This document shows positions 55,063 to 63,721 of a stretch of 64,000 nucleotides of DNA, in pieces. The notes beneath the pieces are model-generated. The model did not search any database. It saw only the letters and a list, made by a program, of their open reading frames with translations, and had not been told where the DNA came from. The stretch comes from Bifidobacterium phasiani. GTDB lineage: Bacteria > Actinomycetota > Actinomycetes > Actinomycetales > Bifidobacteriaceae. A program made the position numbers and the translations under genes. The stretch lies in NCBI RefSeq assembly GCF_019331775.1, contig NZ_JAHBBD010000005.1, positions 62,001-126,000 on the forward strand. Direction: 5' to 3'. How positions within the stretch are numbered: position 1 is the stretch's first letter; the number at the start of each line of letters is the position of its first letter.

Positions 55063-55074
55063 GGCACCATTATC
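55063..55074 (-). promoter_or_regulatory. Leaderless promoter of the GH51 gene
   Basis: On the minus strand GATAAT (55069-55074) lies 6 bases before the ATG, with no ribosome-binding site. The rest of the 154-base divergent region to 55216 has a direct repeat, TTCACCCG (near 55109 and 55120), possibly an operator. Confidence 0.45.
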
Positions 55075-55216
55075 CGGCATCCGCCCGCCGGGGCCGGCCG
55101 ACGTCCACAATTCACCCGCTGTTCACCCGCGGTTCGGCCGCCCGGCCCCGTCGGCTCACCCGGCGGCGCTAGTCTGGGCCCGGCCGCCCGCCGGGGCGGA
55201 TAGCAGAGGAGACGAC

Positions 55217-56086
55217 GTGCACACTTCCACGGGGATCAGGGAACGCATCGACCACGTGTACCCCTCGCTGCGGCCGGCGGAACGGGCCGTCGCGCAATAC
55301 GTGCGCGACCATCTGGCAGAGTCCGCCGAGCTGACCGTCGGCCAGCTGGCCGCGGCCGCGCACGTCAGCGAGCCGACGGTCATCCGGTTCTCACGCAAGC
55401 TGGGCTTCGGCGGCTACCGCGAGCTGCGCTACGTGCTGCGCCACCCGCAGGCGGAACGGCGCGCGACCTTCGACCCGCTGGAGGGCTTCGACCTCAACCC
55501 GTGGGACAGGCTCGAGGACGTGCCCGACAAGGCGGTGCACGGCACGGCGTCGCTGCTCGACGACCTGCTCGCCTCGCTCGACCGCAGGGAGTTCCGCAAG
55601 GCGGTGGCCTTGCTCGCGGGCGCCGACCTCATCGACGTCATCGGCGTGGAGAACTCGCTGGCGCCGGCCACCGACCTGTTCACCAAACTCAGCTACCTGG
55701 GGCTGCGCTGCCGGATGAACGCCGACGCCTACCTGCAGCAGATCGCCGCCGGGCACCTGTCCGGGGGCGACGTGGTCGTCGCGTTCTCCTACTCCGGCGC
55801 CTCGGCGGACACCGTCAAGGCGCTGCGGCTGGCCAAGTCGCGCGGCGCGCGCACGATCGCCGTCACCAACGCGCCGGGCTCGCCGATCTGCAACTGGGCG
55901 GACGTGGCCCTGCTCGCCGGGCGCGGCGAGCGCACCATCTACGGCAACGCCATCTTCTCGCGCGCCGCGCACGTCGTCATGGTCGACATGCTGTACATGG
56001 GCGTGATCCTCAGCGACTACGGGCGCTTCTCCACCGAACTCGACCGTTCGGGCCGCACCATCCAGGACCGCGGCTACAACGGCTGA
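55217..56086 (+). CDS. RpiR family transcriptional regulator
   Basis: Sugar-phosphate-responsive regulator, 289 residues. The HTH-6 domain covers about 1-78 (LTVGQLAAAAHVSEPTVIRFSRKLGFGGYRELRY); the SIS domain covers about 125-260 (DVVVAFSYSGASADTVKALRLAKSRGARTIAVTNAPGSPICNWADVALL). The GTG at 55217 has AGAGGAGA upstream; an open frame extends to 54944 over the divergent gene. By position it may control the arabinofuranosidase gene, or the phosphonate operon 418 bases downstream. A terminator follows directly. Confidence 0.9.
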   Translation: MHTSTGIRERIDHVYPSLRPAERAVAQYVRDHLAESAELTVGQLAAAAHVSEPTVIRFSRKLGFGGYRELRYVLRHPQAERRATFDPLEGFDLNPWDRLEDVPDKAVHGTASLLDDLLASLDRREFRKAVALLAGADLIDVIGVENSLAPATDLFTKLSYLGLRCRMNADAYLQQIAAGHLSGGDVVVAFSYSGASADTVKALRLAKSRGARTIAVTNAPGSPICNWADVALLAGRGERTIYGNAIFSRAAHVVMVDMLYMGVILSDYGRFSTELDRSGRTIQDRGYNG

Positions 56087-56088
56087 GC

Positions 56089-56125
56089 GGGCACGGCCGG
56101 GGCCGCGCGAGCCCCGGCCGTGCCC
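56089..56125 (+). terminator. RpiR gene terminator
   Basis: Perfect 15-bp stem GGGCACGGCCGGGGC with a 7-base loop, 2 bases after the stop codon. The following 380 bases to 56504 hold no gene; an inverted repeat ACTACG / CGTAGT lies near 56264-56284 and may be an operator for the phosphonate operon. Confidence 0.75.
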
Positions 56126-56504
56126 CGGCGGGCCGTGGACGCGGCGCCCGGACGCGCCATGCCCGAATCCTTCGCGGGCGCCGCACCGCATCCGCCCGCC
56201 GCCTCGCCCGCGCCTCCCCGCGCCATTGGACGGACGCCGCGCCCGCCGGGCCGCGACTACAAGACTACGGCGCCGGCGCGTAGTTTTACGCGGAATTCAC
56301 CGTCCTTTCCCCGAGCTTTCTTCCGGATCGTCCCGCCGGCGCCGGAGCCGGACGGACGATGGAATCACGGCCGACACCACGGCCCGCGCCGCAGACGACC
56401 CATCCGGCGCACAACCGAACACCGATCCCGGCCGGCGGCAAGGGCCGGCACCCATGCGGCGGACGACGGCCAGGAGCCGCGCCCGCGGAAGGCAGATACG
56501 AACC

Positions 56505-57305
56505 ATGCTCGAACTGAAGAACGTCACCAAGTCGTTCGGGGACGCGCACGTCCTCAACGGCATCAGCCTGACCCTCGACAAGGGCCGGATCATGTCCATC
56601 CTCGGCCCCTCCGGCGGCGGCAAGACCACGCTGCTCAACATCATCCTCGGCATCACCGACGCCACCGGCGGGCGGATCCTCTTCGACGGCGAGGACCTGA
56701 CGCACGTGCCGATGGAGAAGCGCGGCTTCAACATCGTGTTCCAGGACTACGCGCTGTTCCCGAACCTCAACGCCTACGAGAACATCACCTACGGCCTGAG
56801 GAACGACCCCGGCCTGTCCTCCCCCGGGGAGATCCGCGAGTTGATCGCGCTGCTGGGGCTGGAGGAGCACCTCGACAAGTCCATCGACGAGCTGTCCGGC
56901 GGCCAGAAGCAGCGCGTGGCGCTCGCCCGCACGCTGGTGATGAAGCCGCGGCTGCTCCTGCTCGACGAGCCGCTGTCCGCGCTCGACGGCGTCATCAAGG
57001 AGTCGATCAAGGCCAAGATCAGGCAGATCGTCGACCAGTACCACCTGACCACCATCATGGTCACGCACGACCCCGAGGAGGCGTGCACGATGAGCGACCG
57101 CGTGCTCATCCTCAACCAGGGCGCGATCGCGCAGTACGACACCCCGGAGAACATCATCGAGCATCCGGCCAGCGACTTCGTCCGCACCTTCATCCTCCAC
57201 CAGCTGGAGGTCAAGCGCAACAACATCTATTCGCTGTTCGCCGACGGCCGGCCGGCGCACGGGGCGCCGGCCGCGCAGCCCGCCGGCCGCGCAGGCAAGG
57301 AGTGA
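56505..57305 (+). CDS. ABC transporter ATP-binding protein, 2-aminoethylphosphonate type
   Basis: Energises uptake of a phosphonate; 266 residues. Walker A GPSGGGKTT, Q-loop NIVFQDYALFPNLNAYENI, signature ELSGGQKQRVALARTLV, Walker B LLLLDEPLSALD, switch MVTHDPEEA. The sequence is the spermidine/iron/2-aminoethylphosphonate importer class. The C-terminal FILHQLEVKRNNIYSLF has no large regulatory domain. ATG at 56505 after GGAAGG (about 11 bases upstream). The next gene begins 3 bases after its stop. Assignment to 2-aminoethylphosphonate rests on the phnW and phnX genes that follow. Confidence 0.9.
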   Translation: MLELKNVTKSFGDAHVLNGISLTLDKGRIMSILGPSGGGKTTLLNIILGITDATGGRILFDGEDLTHVPMEKRGFNIVFQDYALFPNLNAYENITYGLRNDPGLSSPGEIRELIALLGLEEHLDKSIDELSGGQKQRVALARTLVMKPRLLLLDEPLSALDGVIKESIKAKIRQIVDQYHLTTIMVTHDPEEACTMSDRVLILNQGAIAQYDTPENIIEHPASDFVRTFILHQLEVKRNNIYSLFADGRPAHGAPAAQPAGRAGKE

Positions 57306-57308
57306 GCC

Positions 57309-60176
57309 ATGTCCGTCGAATCGATCCAGGCAGGCAAGCAGCTGCCCAACATCGCCCCGGAGATCGTCAACTACGAGCGCAGGCCGTCCAAGCCCCGGCA
57401 GACCGAGCTGTGGGCGCTGCTGGCCGTCGTCGCCGTCGCGTTCGCCGCGTTCCTCGTCGTGCCGATGGCGCTGGTCGTGATCCGCTCGTTCCAGACCGGC
57501 GACGGCGCGGCCACGCTGAGCAACTATGCGGCGATCCTGGCCCGGCCCGAGTTCGCGACCTCGGTGCTCAACTCGCTCAAGGTGGCGGGCGCCTCCGCGC
57601 TGGTCGCCGTGCTGCTGGCGTTCCTGCTCGCCTACACGGTCAACTGCACGAACGTGCCGAAGGGGCTGAAGAAGGCCATCACGCTGCTCACCCAGGTGCC
57701 GATGCTGCTGCCGACCATCACCTACGGCTTCGCCATCATCTACAGCTTCGGCAACCAGGGGCTGATCACCCGGCTGCTCGGCTTCCAGCCGTTCGACATC
57801 TACGGCTTCACCGGACTGCTCATCGGCTACGTCGTCTACACGCTGCCGACCTGCTTCCTGCTGATCAACAACAGCTTCCGGTTCGTCGACAAGAAGTTCG
57901 TCATCGTCTCGCACATCATGGGCGACAAGCCGTGGACGACGTTCCTGAACACGGTGCTGCGGCCGCTGGTCGGCACGCTCGCCGTCGCGTTCATCCAGGC
58001 GTTCTTCCTGGCGTTCACCGACTACGGCATCCCGACCTCGGTCGGCGGCACGTACGACGTGCTCGCGATGACGCTGTACAACCAGATGCTCGGCTCGATC
58101 CCGAACTTCAACCGCGGCGCCGTGATCGCCGTGTTCATGCTCGTCCCCTCGATCGCGTCGATCATCCTGATGACCGTGCTCGAGCGCTACTCGATCCGCT
58201 ACGCCAAGGTCTCGCAGGTCGAGCTGCCCAAGGGCCCGCGGCGCGACTGGCTGTGCGGCGCCGGGTCGGTGCTCGCGCTGGCGTGCGTGCTCTCGCTGTT
58301 CGCGGTGATCCTCATCATCCCGTTCGTGGCCGAATGGCCGTTCGACACCTCGTTCACCTGGGAGCACATCACGCGGCTGTTCACCGACGGCTCGCTGAGC
58401 TCGGTGTACCTCAACTCGCTGTACGTGGCGGTGATGACCGCGATCGTCGGCTGCCTGTTCGCCTACGCGGCCGGCCTGGTGACCTCGCGCTCGAAGCTGC
58501 CGAATTGGGCCAAGCGCGTCGTCGACGCGATGAGCTCGGTGATCAACACCGTGCCGGGCATGGTGCTGGGCATCGCGTTCCTGTTCGCGTTCTCCGGCGG
58601 CTCGCTGCAGAACACGTTCTGGATCCTGATCGCCGCGAACGTGGTGCACTACTTCGCCACGCCGTACCAGATGATCAAGGACTCGCTGTCGAAGATGAAC
58701 GGCTCGTGGGAGACCACGGCCAAGCTCATGGGCGACAGCTGGATCAAAACGATCGTACGCGTGGTCACGCCGAACGCGTGGCCCACGATCCTGCAGGTGT
58801 TCGGCTACTACTTCGTCAACGCGATGGTGACGATCTCCGCGGTCGTGTTCCTGACCGGCGCGCGCACGCAGGTCATCACCACCGAGATCTCCGTGCTGCA
58901 GCACCTGGCCGAGTTCGACCAGATCTTCGCGCTGTCGGTCCTGATCCTGGCGACCAACCTCGTCGTCAAGGGCGTGATCGCGCTGGCCACCCGCGAGCGC
59001 GGCCGGGCCACGGTGCGCGAGCGCGTCGTGCAGGTCGCCACCGCCGCGATGACGGTGCGCCGCGACGCCAGGCTGATCGCGCTGGAGCAGGCGTCGGTCA
59101 CCGGCTCGCCGGACTTCCCGCTGCCGACCTCCGGCAACCGCCGCGGCCGGCGCATCTTCACGGGCACGCTCTCCGGCATCCTCGCCGTCATCCTCGTCGC
59201 CTTCGGCTTCGGCGCATTCTCCGGCACCGCCGCGGCCGACGGCCAGGTCGTCATCTACACGAACGCCGACGACGAGGCGGTGACCGCGTTCCAGCACGCG
59301 CTCGACGCGAACGGATTCGGGAACCGGTACGTCATCCAGAGCTTCGGTACCTCCGAGCTCGGCGGCAAGCTGCTCGCCGAGGGCCGCGCGCTGGAGGCCG
59401 ACCTGATCACGATGAGCTCGTACTACATCGACTCGGCGCAGGAGCGCAACCACATGTTCGCCGACCTGACCGAGGTCGCCTCGCGGCCGCTCGGCGCCGA
59501 CGGCAACTCCACCGCGCCTGTCTGGCGCCGGCCGACCACCGTGCAGGAAGGCGCGATCTTCTACAACACCACCGTGCTCGAGGACGAGGGGCTGCCGGTG
59601 CCGGAAAGCCTGGCCGACCTGGCCGACCCGATCTACGAGGGCCAGATCTCCGTGACCGACATGGAGGGTTCCTCGACCGGCTGGCTGATGGTCCAGGCCA
59701 TCGCCGACGCGTACGGCACCGGCGAGCGCGGCCGCGAAATCCTGACCGGCATCTACCGCAACGCCGGACCGCACCTGCAGATGTCCGGATCCGGACCGCT
59801 GAACTCGGTGCGTTCGGGCGAGGTGGCGATCGGCTTCGGCCTGCGCCACCAGGCGGTCGCCGACAAGACCGAGGGGCTGCCGATCGACTACGTCGACCCC
59901 GAGGAGGGCAACTACTCGCTCACCGAATCGGTGGCGGTGCTCGACAAGGGCGACCGGACCAACCCGCTGGCGCAGAAGATGGCCGGGGTGATCGTCGACG
60001 AGGGCCGCGCCGAGCTGCTGGAGACCTACCCGGTGCCGCTGTACGCCGGAGAGACGGAGTCCGCCGACGGTTCGGCGAACCCGAAGGTCTTCCCGGATCC
60101 GCTGACCGTCGACCTGCTGCAGGAGCACCAGGACTTCTCCGAGGCCTGCAAACGCGCCGCGCAGGGCGACCGGTAG
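57309..60176 (+). CDS. Fused double permease and substrate-binding protein (phosphonate ABC importer)
   Basis: One 955-residue chain holds three usually separate parts. Residues about 35-310 and 315-600 are two binding-protein-dependent permease domains, each about six helices, with EAA-type loops (HIMGDKPWTTFLNTVLRPLVG and KLMGDSWIKTIVRVVTPNAW). A thirteenth helix about 615-640 then places residues about 644-955 outside; this part (QVVIYTNADDEAVTAFQHAL, TVQEGAIFYNTTVLEDEG, MEGSSTGWLMVQA, IGFGLRHQAV) is a periplasmic-type iron/phosphonate binding protein. Topology is consistent: cytoplasmic end of permease two, helix, exported domain. SD AAGGAG before the ATG. No frameshift is needed, so the fusion appears real. 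No separate lipoprotein gene is nearby. Confidence 0.9.
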   Translation: MSVESIQAGKQLPNIAPEIVNYERRPSKPRQTELWALLAVVAVAFAAFLVVPMALVVIRSFQTGDGAATLSNYAAILARPEFATSVLNSLKVAGASALVAVLLAFLLAYTVNCTNVPKGLKKAITLLTQVPMLLPTITYGFAIIYSFGNQGLITRLLGFQPFDIYGFTGLLIGYVVYTLPTCFLLINNSFRFVDKKFVIVSHIMGDKPWTTFLNTVLRPLVGTLAVAFIQAFFLAFTDYGIPTSVGGTYDVLAMTLYNQMLGSIPNFNRGAVIAVFMLVPSIASIILMTVLERYSIRYAKVSQVELPKGPRRDWLCGAGSVLALACVLSLFAVILIIPFVAEWPFDTSFTWEHITRLFTDGSLSSVYLNSLYVAVMTAIVGCLFAYAAGLVTSRSKLPNWAKRVVDAMSSVINTVPGMVLGIAFLFAFSGGSLQNTFWILIAANVVHYFATPYQMIKDSLSKMNGSWETTAKLMGDSWIKTIVRVVTPNAWPTILQVFGYYFVNAMVTISAVVFLTGARTQVITTEISVLQHLAEFDQIFALSVLILATNLVVKGVIALATRERGRATVRERVVQVATAAMTVRRDARLIALEQASVTGSPDFPLPTSGNRRGRRIFTGTLSGILAVILVAFGFGAFSGTAAADGQVVIYTNADDEAVTAFQHALDANGFGNRYVIQSFGTSELGGKLLAEGRALEADLITMSSYYIDSAQERNHMFADLTEVASRPLGADGNSTAPVWRRPTTVQEGAIFYNTTVLEDEGLPVPESLADLADPIYEGQISVTDMEGSSTGWLMVQAIADAYGTGERGREILTGIYRNAGPHLQMSGSGPLNSVRSGEVAIGFGLRHQAVADKTEGLPIDYVDPEEGNYSLTESVAVLDKGDRTNPLAQKMAGVIVDEGRAELLETYPVPLYAGETESADGSANPKVFPDPLTVDLLQEHQDFSEACKRAAQGDR

Positions 60177-60183
60177 CCCCCCG

Positions 60184-60205
60184 CGGGCGGGTTCCGGCCC
60201 GCCCG
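60184..60205 (+). terminator. Hairpin after the transporter gene
   Basis: CGGGCGG / CCGCCCG-type stem with GGGCGGGTTCCGGCCCGCCC, 8 bases after the stop. It may only attenuate, since phnW lies 250 bases downstream in the same direction. No gene in between. Confidence 0.5.
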
Positions 60206-60423
60206 TTCCCGGCCCGCACCCGGTTCGCATCCGGCCCGCACCCGACGGCCCGGGAAATGCAAGAACCGGCGGATTCTCACGTCGAGACCGCCGACGCCCG
60301 CGCCGGGGCGCAGGGATTCCCCGATTCCCGCGCCCCAAGATCGGCGGGACCAGCGGGACCGGCGAGAATGCCGGAAACACGCCGATAAACCACCACAGAA
60401 CAGATCAGAAGAAAGGGTCAACC

Positions 60424-61596
60424 ATGAACCGCGACTACAAGCTGCTCACCCCCGGACCGCTGACCACCACGCGCACGGTCAAGGAGGAGATGCTCTTCGA
60501 CCACTGCACCTGGGACGACGACTACAAGGCCATCACCCAGAAGATCCGCGCCGACCTGCTCGAGCTGGCGCACTGCGACCCGTCCCGGTACACGGTCGTG
60601 CTGATGCAGGGCTCCGGCACCTTCGGCGTCGAAAGCGTGCTGACCAGCGTGATCGGCGCCGACGAGAAGGTGCTGCTGTGCACCAACGGCGCCTACGGCG
60701 ACCGCCAGGTCAAGATCTGCGAGCACGCCGGCATCGATCATGTGCGGTACGCGGAGCCCTACGACCGCATCCCCGACGCCGCGCGCGTCGAACGGATCCT
60801 GGACGCCGACCCGTCGATCACGCATGTGTCGATGATCCATTCGGAGACGACCTCCGGCCTGCTCAACGACATCGAGTCGGTGGCCCGCGTCGCCAAGGAG
60901 CACGGCTGCACGATGATCGTCGACGCGATGAGCTCGTTCGGCGGCGTGGACATCCCGGTGGCCGACTGGGGCATCGACTTCATCGTCAGCTCGGCGAACA
61001 AGTGCATCCAGGGCGTGCCCGGATTCAGCTTCATCATCTGCGACAAGGCGAAGCTGGAGGCCGCCAGGGGCAAGGCGCGCAGCCTGTCGCTGGACCTGTG
61101 GGACCAGTGGAACACGCTGGAGAAGGACAACGGCAAGTGGCGCTACACCTCCCCAACCCACGTCGTGCTCGCGTTCAACAGGGCGCTCGACGAGATGAGG
61201 GAGGAGGGCGGCATCCCCGCCCGCTCGGCCCGCTACGCGCGCAACAACCGCATGCTCATCGCCCGCATGAAGGCGCTCGGCTTCGGCACGTTCCTCAAGG
61301 ACCACCAGGGCCCGATCATCACGACCTTCACCTACCCGCAGGGCGCGGACTTCGATTTCGCCGACATGTACGCGTTCATCAAGGAGCGCGGCTACGCGAT
61401 CTACCCGGGCAAGCTCACCGACGAGGAGACCTTCCGCCTGGGCAACATCGGCGAGATCTACCCCGACGACATCGTGCGCGTCACCGAACTGTTCGCGATG
61501 TACATGGCCGAGCGCGGGCTGCTCAAGCCCTGCGCCGGCACCGGCGACGTCGCCGAGGCGATCGCCGCGATGGACCGGGCCTCGCAGGCCATCTGA
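60424..61596 (+). CDS. phnW: 2-aminoethylphosphonate-pyruvate transaminase
   Basis: PLP enzyme giving phosphonoacetaldehyde and alanine. The protein is 390 residues, close to the usual 365-380. KLLTPGPLTTTRTVKEEMLFDHCTWDDDYKAIT is the diagnostic N-terminus; GSGTFGVESVL binds the phosphate; IVDAMSSFGGVDIPVADWGIDFIVSSANKCIQGVPGFSF holds the Asp and the Schiff-base Lys193. The end (GLLKPCAGTGDVAEAIAAMDRA) is slightly extended. ATG after AAAGGG. Between transporter and PhnX genes, so the substrate is well supported. Confidence 0.94.
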   Translation: MNRDYKLLTPGPLTTTRTVKEEMLFDHCTWDDDYKAITQKIRADLLELAHCDPSRYTVVLMQGSGTFGVESVLTSVIGADEKVLLCTNGAYGDRQVKICEHAGIDHVRYAEPYDRIPDAARVERILDADPSITHVSMIHSETTSGLLNDIESVARVAKEHGCTMIVDAMSSFGGVDIPVADWGIDFIVSSANKCIQGVPGFSFIICDKAKLEAARGKARSLSLDLWDQWNTLEKDNGKWRYTSPTHVVLAFNRALDEMREEGGIPARSARYARNNRMLIARMKALGFGTFLKDHQGPIITTFTYPQGADFDFADMYAFIKERGYAIYPGKLTDEETFRLGNIGEIYPDDIVRVTELFAMYMAERGLLKPCAGTGDVAEAIAAMDRASQAI

Positions 61597-61657
61597 CCGG
61601 CCGCATCCCGACCGGCCGCATCCCGACCGGCCGCAGACCGACCGGCCGCAGACCGAC
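61595..61657. repeat. Tandem 15-bp repeats after phnW
   Basis: About four units of GACCGGCCGCATCCC or GACCGGCCGCAGACC, beginning at the phnW stop. Probable slippage-generated spacer. Confidence 0.75.
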
Positions 61658-61835
61658 GAAGTCCGTGGCGGGGCGGGGCGCGATACCGTCCCCGCCCCGC
61701 CGCGGACCGGCGCACGGCCGCCACCAACCGCCACGGCGGACCACTGCCATCGCATGGCCGCACACGCCGCCGACAGCATCCCGACAAACCCGCTGTCGAG
61801 GGACACGACGCACCGCCCTTCGACGCAACCACCGA

Positions 61836-61877
61836 CGAGATTCATCGCCGAGGGAAAAACCGCGGCGATGAATCTCG
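61836..61877 (+). terminator. Hairpin in the phnW-phnX spacer
   Basis: Perfect 15-bp stem CGAGATTCATCGCCG / CGGCGATGAATCTCG around a 12-base loop. It stands midway in the 456-base spacer, with similar sequence on both sides (about 61695-61785 and 61920-62015). Terminator or attenuator; no T tract follows. Confidence 0.5.
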
Positions 61878-62052
61878 ACAATAACCACCGGCGGAGTGCG
61901 CGATGCCGCCCCGCCACGGACCGAGGCCGCCCAGCCGGCGCACGCGCCGGACGCGCGGCCGCCACCAACCGACGCGACGGCCCACCGCCGCCGCATGGAC
62001 TCACATACCGCCGGCAGCGACCGACCGCCGACGGCAACCAACCGGAGGATAT

Positions 62053-62835
62053 ATGATGACCAACCGTTTTGACGCCGTGATCTTCGACTGGGCCGGCACG
62101 ACCGTGGACTACGGCTGCTTCGCCCCCGTGCAGGCGTTCATGGAGGCGTTCCGCGAGCACGGCGTCGAGCCGACGATGGACGAGACCCGCAAGCCGATGG
62201 GCATGCTCAAGCACGACCACATCGCCACGATGCTCGGCATGCCGCGCATCGCCCGCGCGTGGGAGGACGCGCACGGCGCCGCGCCGACCGACGCCGACGT
62301 GGACGCCGTCTACGAGCGCTTCGAGCCGAAGCTGCTGGGCATCCTCGACCGCTTCGCCGACCCGAAGCCCGGCGTGGTCGACGCGGTCGACGCGCTGCGC
62401 GCCGCCGGACTGAAGATAGGCTCGACGACCGGCTACACCGACGCGATGATGGCGATCGTCGCGCCGAAGGCCGCCGAGCTCGGCTACGCGCCCGACTACT
62501 GGATCAGCGCGGACGGCACCGAGGGCTACGGCCGGCCGTACCCGTACATGATCTTCCGCAACATGCAGGCGCTGCATCTGCAGGACGTGCGCCGCGTCGC
62601 CAAGGTCGGCGACACCATCTCCGACATCCGCGAGGGCAGGAACGCGGGCGTCTTCACCGTCGGCGTGACCGAGGGCAGCTCGCAGATGGGGCTGTCGCAG
62701 GCCGAGTTCGAGGCGCTCTCCCCCGCCGAGCGGGACCGCGAGCGCACGTCGGCGCGCGAGGCGTTCCTCGCCGCCGGCGCCGACGCGGTGATCGACACGA
62801 TGGCCGAGCTGCCGGCGCTGCTGCTGGGCTGCTAG
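62053..62835 (+). CDS. phnX: Phosphonoacetaldehyde hydrolase
   Basis: Haloacid-dehalogenase-fold enzyme that splits phosphonoacetaldehyde to acetaldehyde and phosphate through a Schiff base. The protein is 260 residues. The nucleophile is Asp12 in FDWAGTTVDYG and the Schiff-base lysine is Lys53 in KPMGMLKHDHI; both numbers equal those of the well-studied Bacillus cereus enzyme when the first of the two adjacent ATG codons (62053) is used. VVDAVDALRAAGLKIGSTTGYTDAMM and KVGDTISDIREGRNAG complete the family motifs. GGAGG is 4-7 bases upstream. It completes the pathway begun by PhnW. Confidence 0.95.
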   Translation: MMTNRFDAVIFDWAGTTVDYGCFAPVQAFMEAFREHGVEPTMDETRKPMGMLKHDHIATMLGMPRIARAWEDAHGAAPTDADVDAVYERFEPKLLGILDRFADPKPGVVDAVDALRAAGLKIGSTTGYTDAMMAIVAPKAAELGYAPDYWISADGTEGYGRPYPYMIFRNMQALHLQDVRRVAKVGDTISDIREGRNAGVFTVGVTEGSSQMGLSQAEFEALSPAERDRERTSAREAFLAAGADAVIDTMAELPALLLGC

Positions 62836-62917
62836 GCCGAGCTGCCGGCCGGACACATGACATGCGAGCGGCCCTGCGCGTCGGCGAGTCCGCCGCCGAA
62901 CCATCCGACGGATATGC

Positions 62918-62954
62918 GCGGGCGCCCCGGGCGACGTACGCCCGGGGCGCCCGC
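62918..62954. terminator. Strong bidirectional terminator
   Basis: Perfect 15-bp stem GCGGGCGCCCCGGGC with a 7-base loop, between phnX (plus) and the small membrane protein gene (minus). Confidence 0.75.
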
Positions 62955-62958
62955 TCCG

Positions 62959-63051
62959 TCATCGGTCCCGCCGCGACCGGCGCCGGTACAGCGCCACGCC
63001 GCCGCACACCACCGCGCATGCCGCGGCGATCGCCGCAATGATTCCGGCCAT
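62959..63051 (-). CDS. 30-residue single-helix membrane protein
   Basis: Too short for usual gene calling. Codons from the ATG at 63049-63051 to the TGA at 62959-62961 give a protein that starts MAGIIAAIAAACAVVCGGVA and ends LYRRRSRRDR. One hydrophobic segment of about 22 residues with two cysteines is followed by a strongly basic tail, the layout of a single-pass protein with its C-terminus inside. AAGGAGG, a perfect ribosome-binding site, stands 6 bases before the ATG, and a strong hairpin starts 5 bases after the stop. I do not recognise the family. Function unknown. Confidence 0.6.
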   Translation of the reverse strand: MAGIIAAIAAACAVVCGGVALYRRRSRRDR

Positions 63052-63405
63052 CACGCGCCTCCTTGTCGTCATGCCGGTCCCGTCGCCGGCGTCGCGTTCA
63101 GCATGGGGCGGGGATTTTGGCGGAATGCCTGCGATATGTCAGCGAATCGTAAGCCGGCGAACAGCGGGCCGATCCGCCCGGCCCGCCGTTCGGTCGGCCG
63201 CCCTCCGGCATCCGGCCCGCCTCGCCGGCATCGTGCTCCGCTCCGTCGATATCCTGCCCCGCCGGTTCCCGGTCCCTTGATATCCTTCCTTTTGCCGGCC
63301 TCCTGCCCTCCCGGCGTCTTTCCTTCCTTCGGGTTCCCACCGCCCCATGCCTTTCTCCGGCCCGCTCATGCCCATCCGGGCCGCCCCGGCCCTTCCGCGC
63401 CAAAC
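63052..63405. other. Intergenic stretch without recognised gene
   Basis: About 350 bases upstream of the small membrane protein gene. No promoter close to consensus could be picked out and no open frame has a convincing start signal. Confidence 0.35.
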
Positions 63406-63487
63406 CCCCGCGCACAATGTGCAGTTTTTCACGCTGAGCCGCCGATTTCGGGCTCTCAGCGTGAAAAACTGCACATTGTGCGCGGGG
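63406..63487. repeat. Long palindrome, copy 2
   Basis: Exact 33-base arms 63406-63438 and 63455-63487. The outer part is identical to copy 1 at 37120-37199. Near the inner part the left arm reads CAGTTTTTCACG where copy 1 reads CAGTTTCTCACG, and the right arm carries the matching change, so pairing is preserved. The centres of the two copies differ. Confidence 0.85.
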
Positions 63488-63490
63488 AGG

Positions 63491-63715
63491 TGAGGGATTA
63501 GGGATTCCGGGATTAGGGATTCCGGGATTAAAAATCCGGGATCAAGGATTCGGGATCCAGAATCGGGGGATCTGGGATAGGGGATCCGGTATTAGGGATC
63601 CGGGATTGGGAATCAGAGATTCCGGGGATTGGGATGATTGCTTGGGGTTAGGAGCCGGGATTAGAGATTAGAGGTTGGGCATCTTGATTTAAAAAAATGG
63701 GATGGATAGGGGCTA
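63491..63715. repeat. Degenerate GGGATT-rich simple-sequence tract
   Basis: About twenty irregular repeats of GGGATTCCGGGATTA type spaced 8-15 bases apart, distinctly lower in GC than the rest of the window. It holds no gene. It ends just past the stop of the repeat protein gene on the other strand. Confidence 0.8.
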
Positions 63716-63721
63716 AGCGAA

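Noticed and set aside
56286-60380. 1364-codon minus-strand reading frame across the phosphonate transporter
   Set aside because: Antisense shadow with His/Arg/Val-rich translation; the plus strand carries clear ABC transporter motifs.
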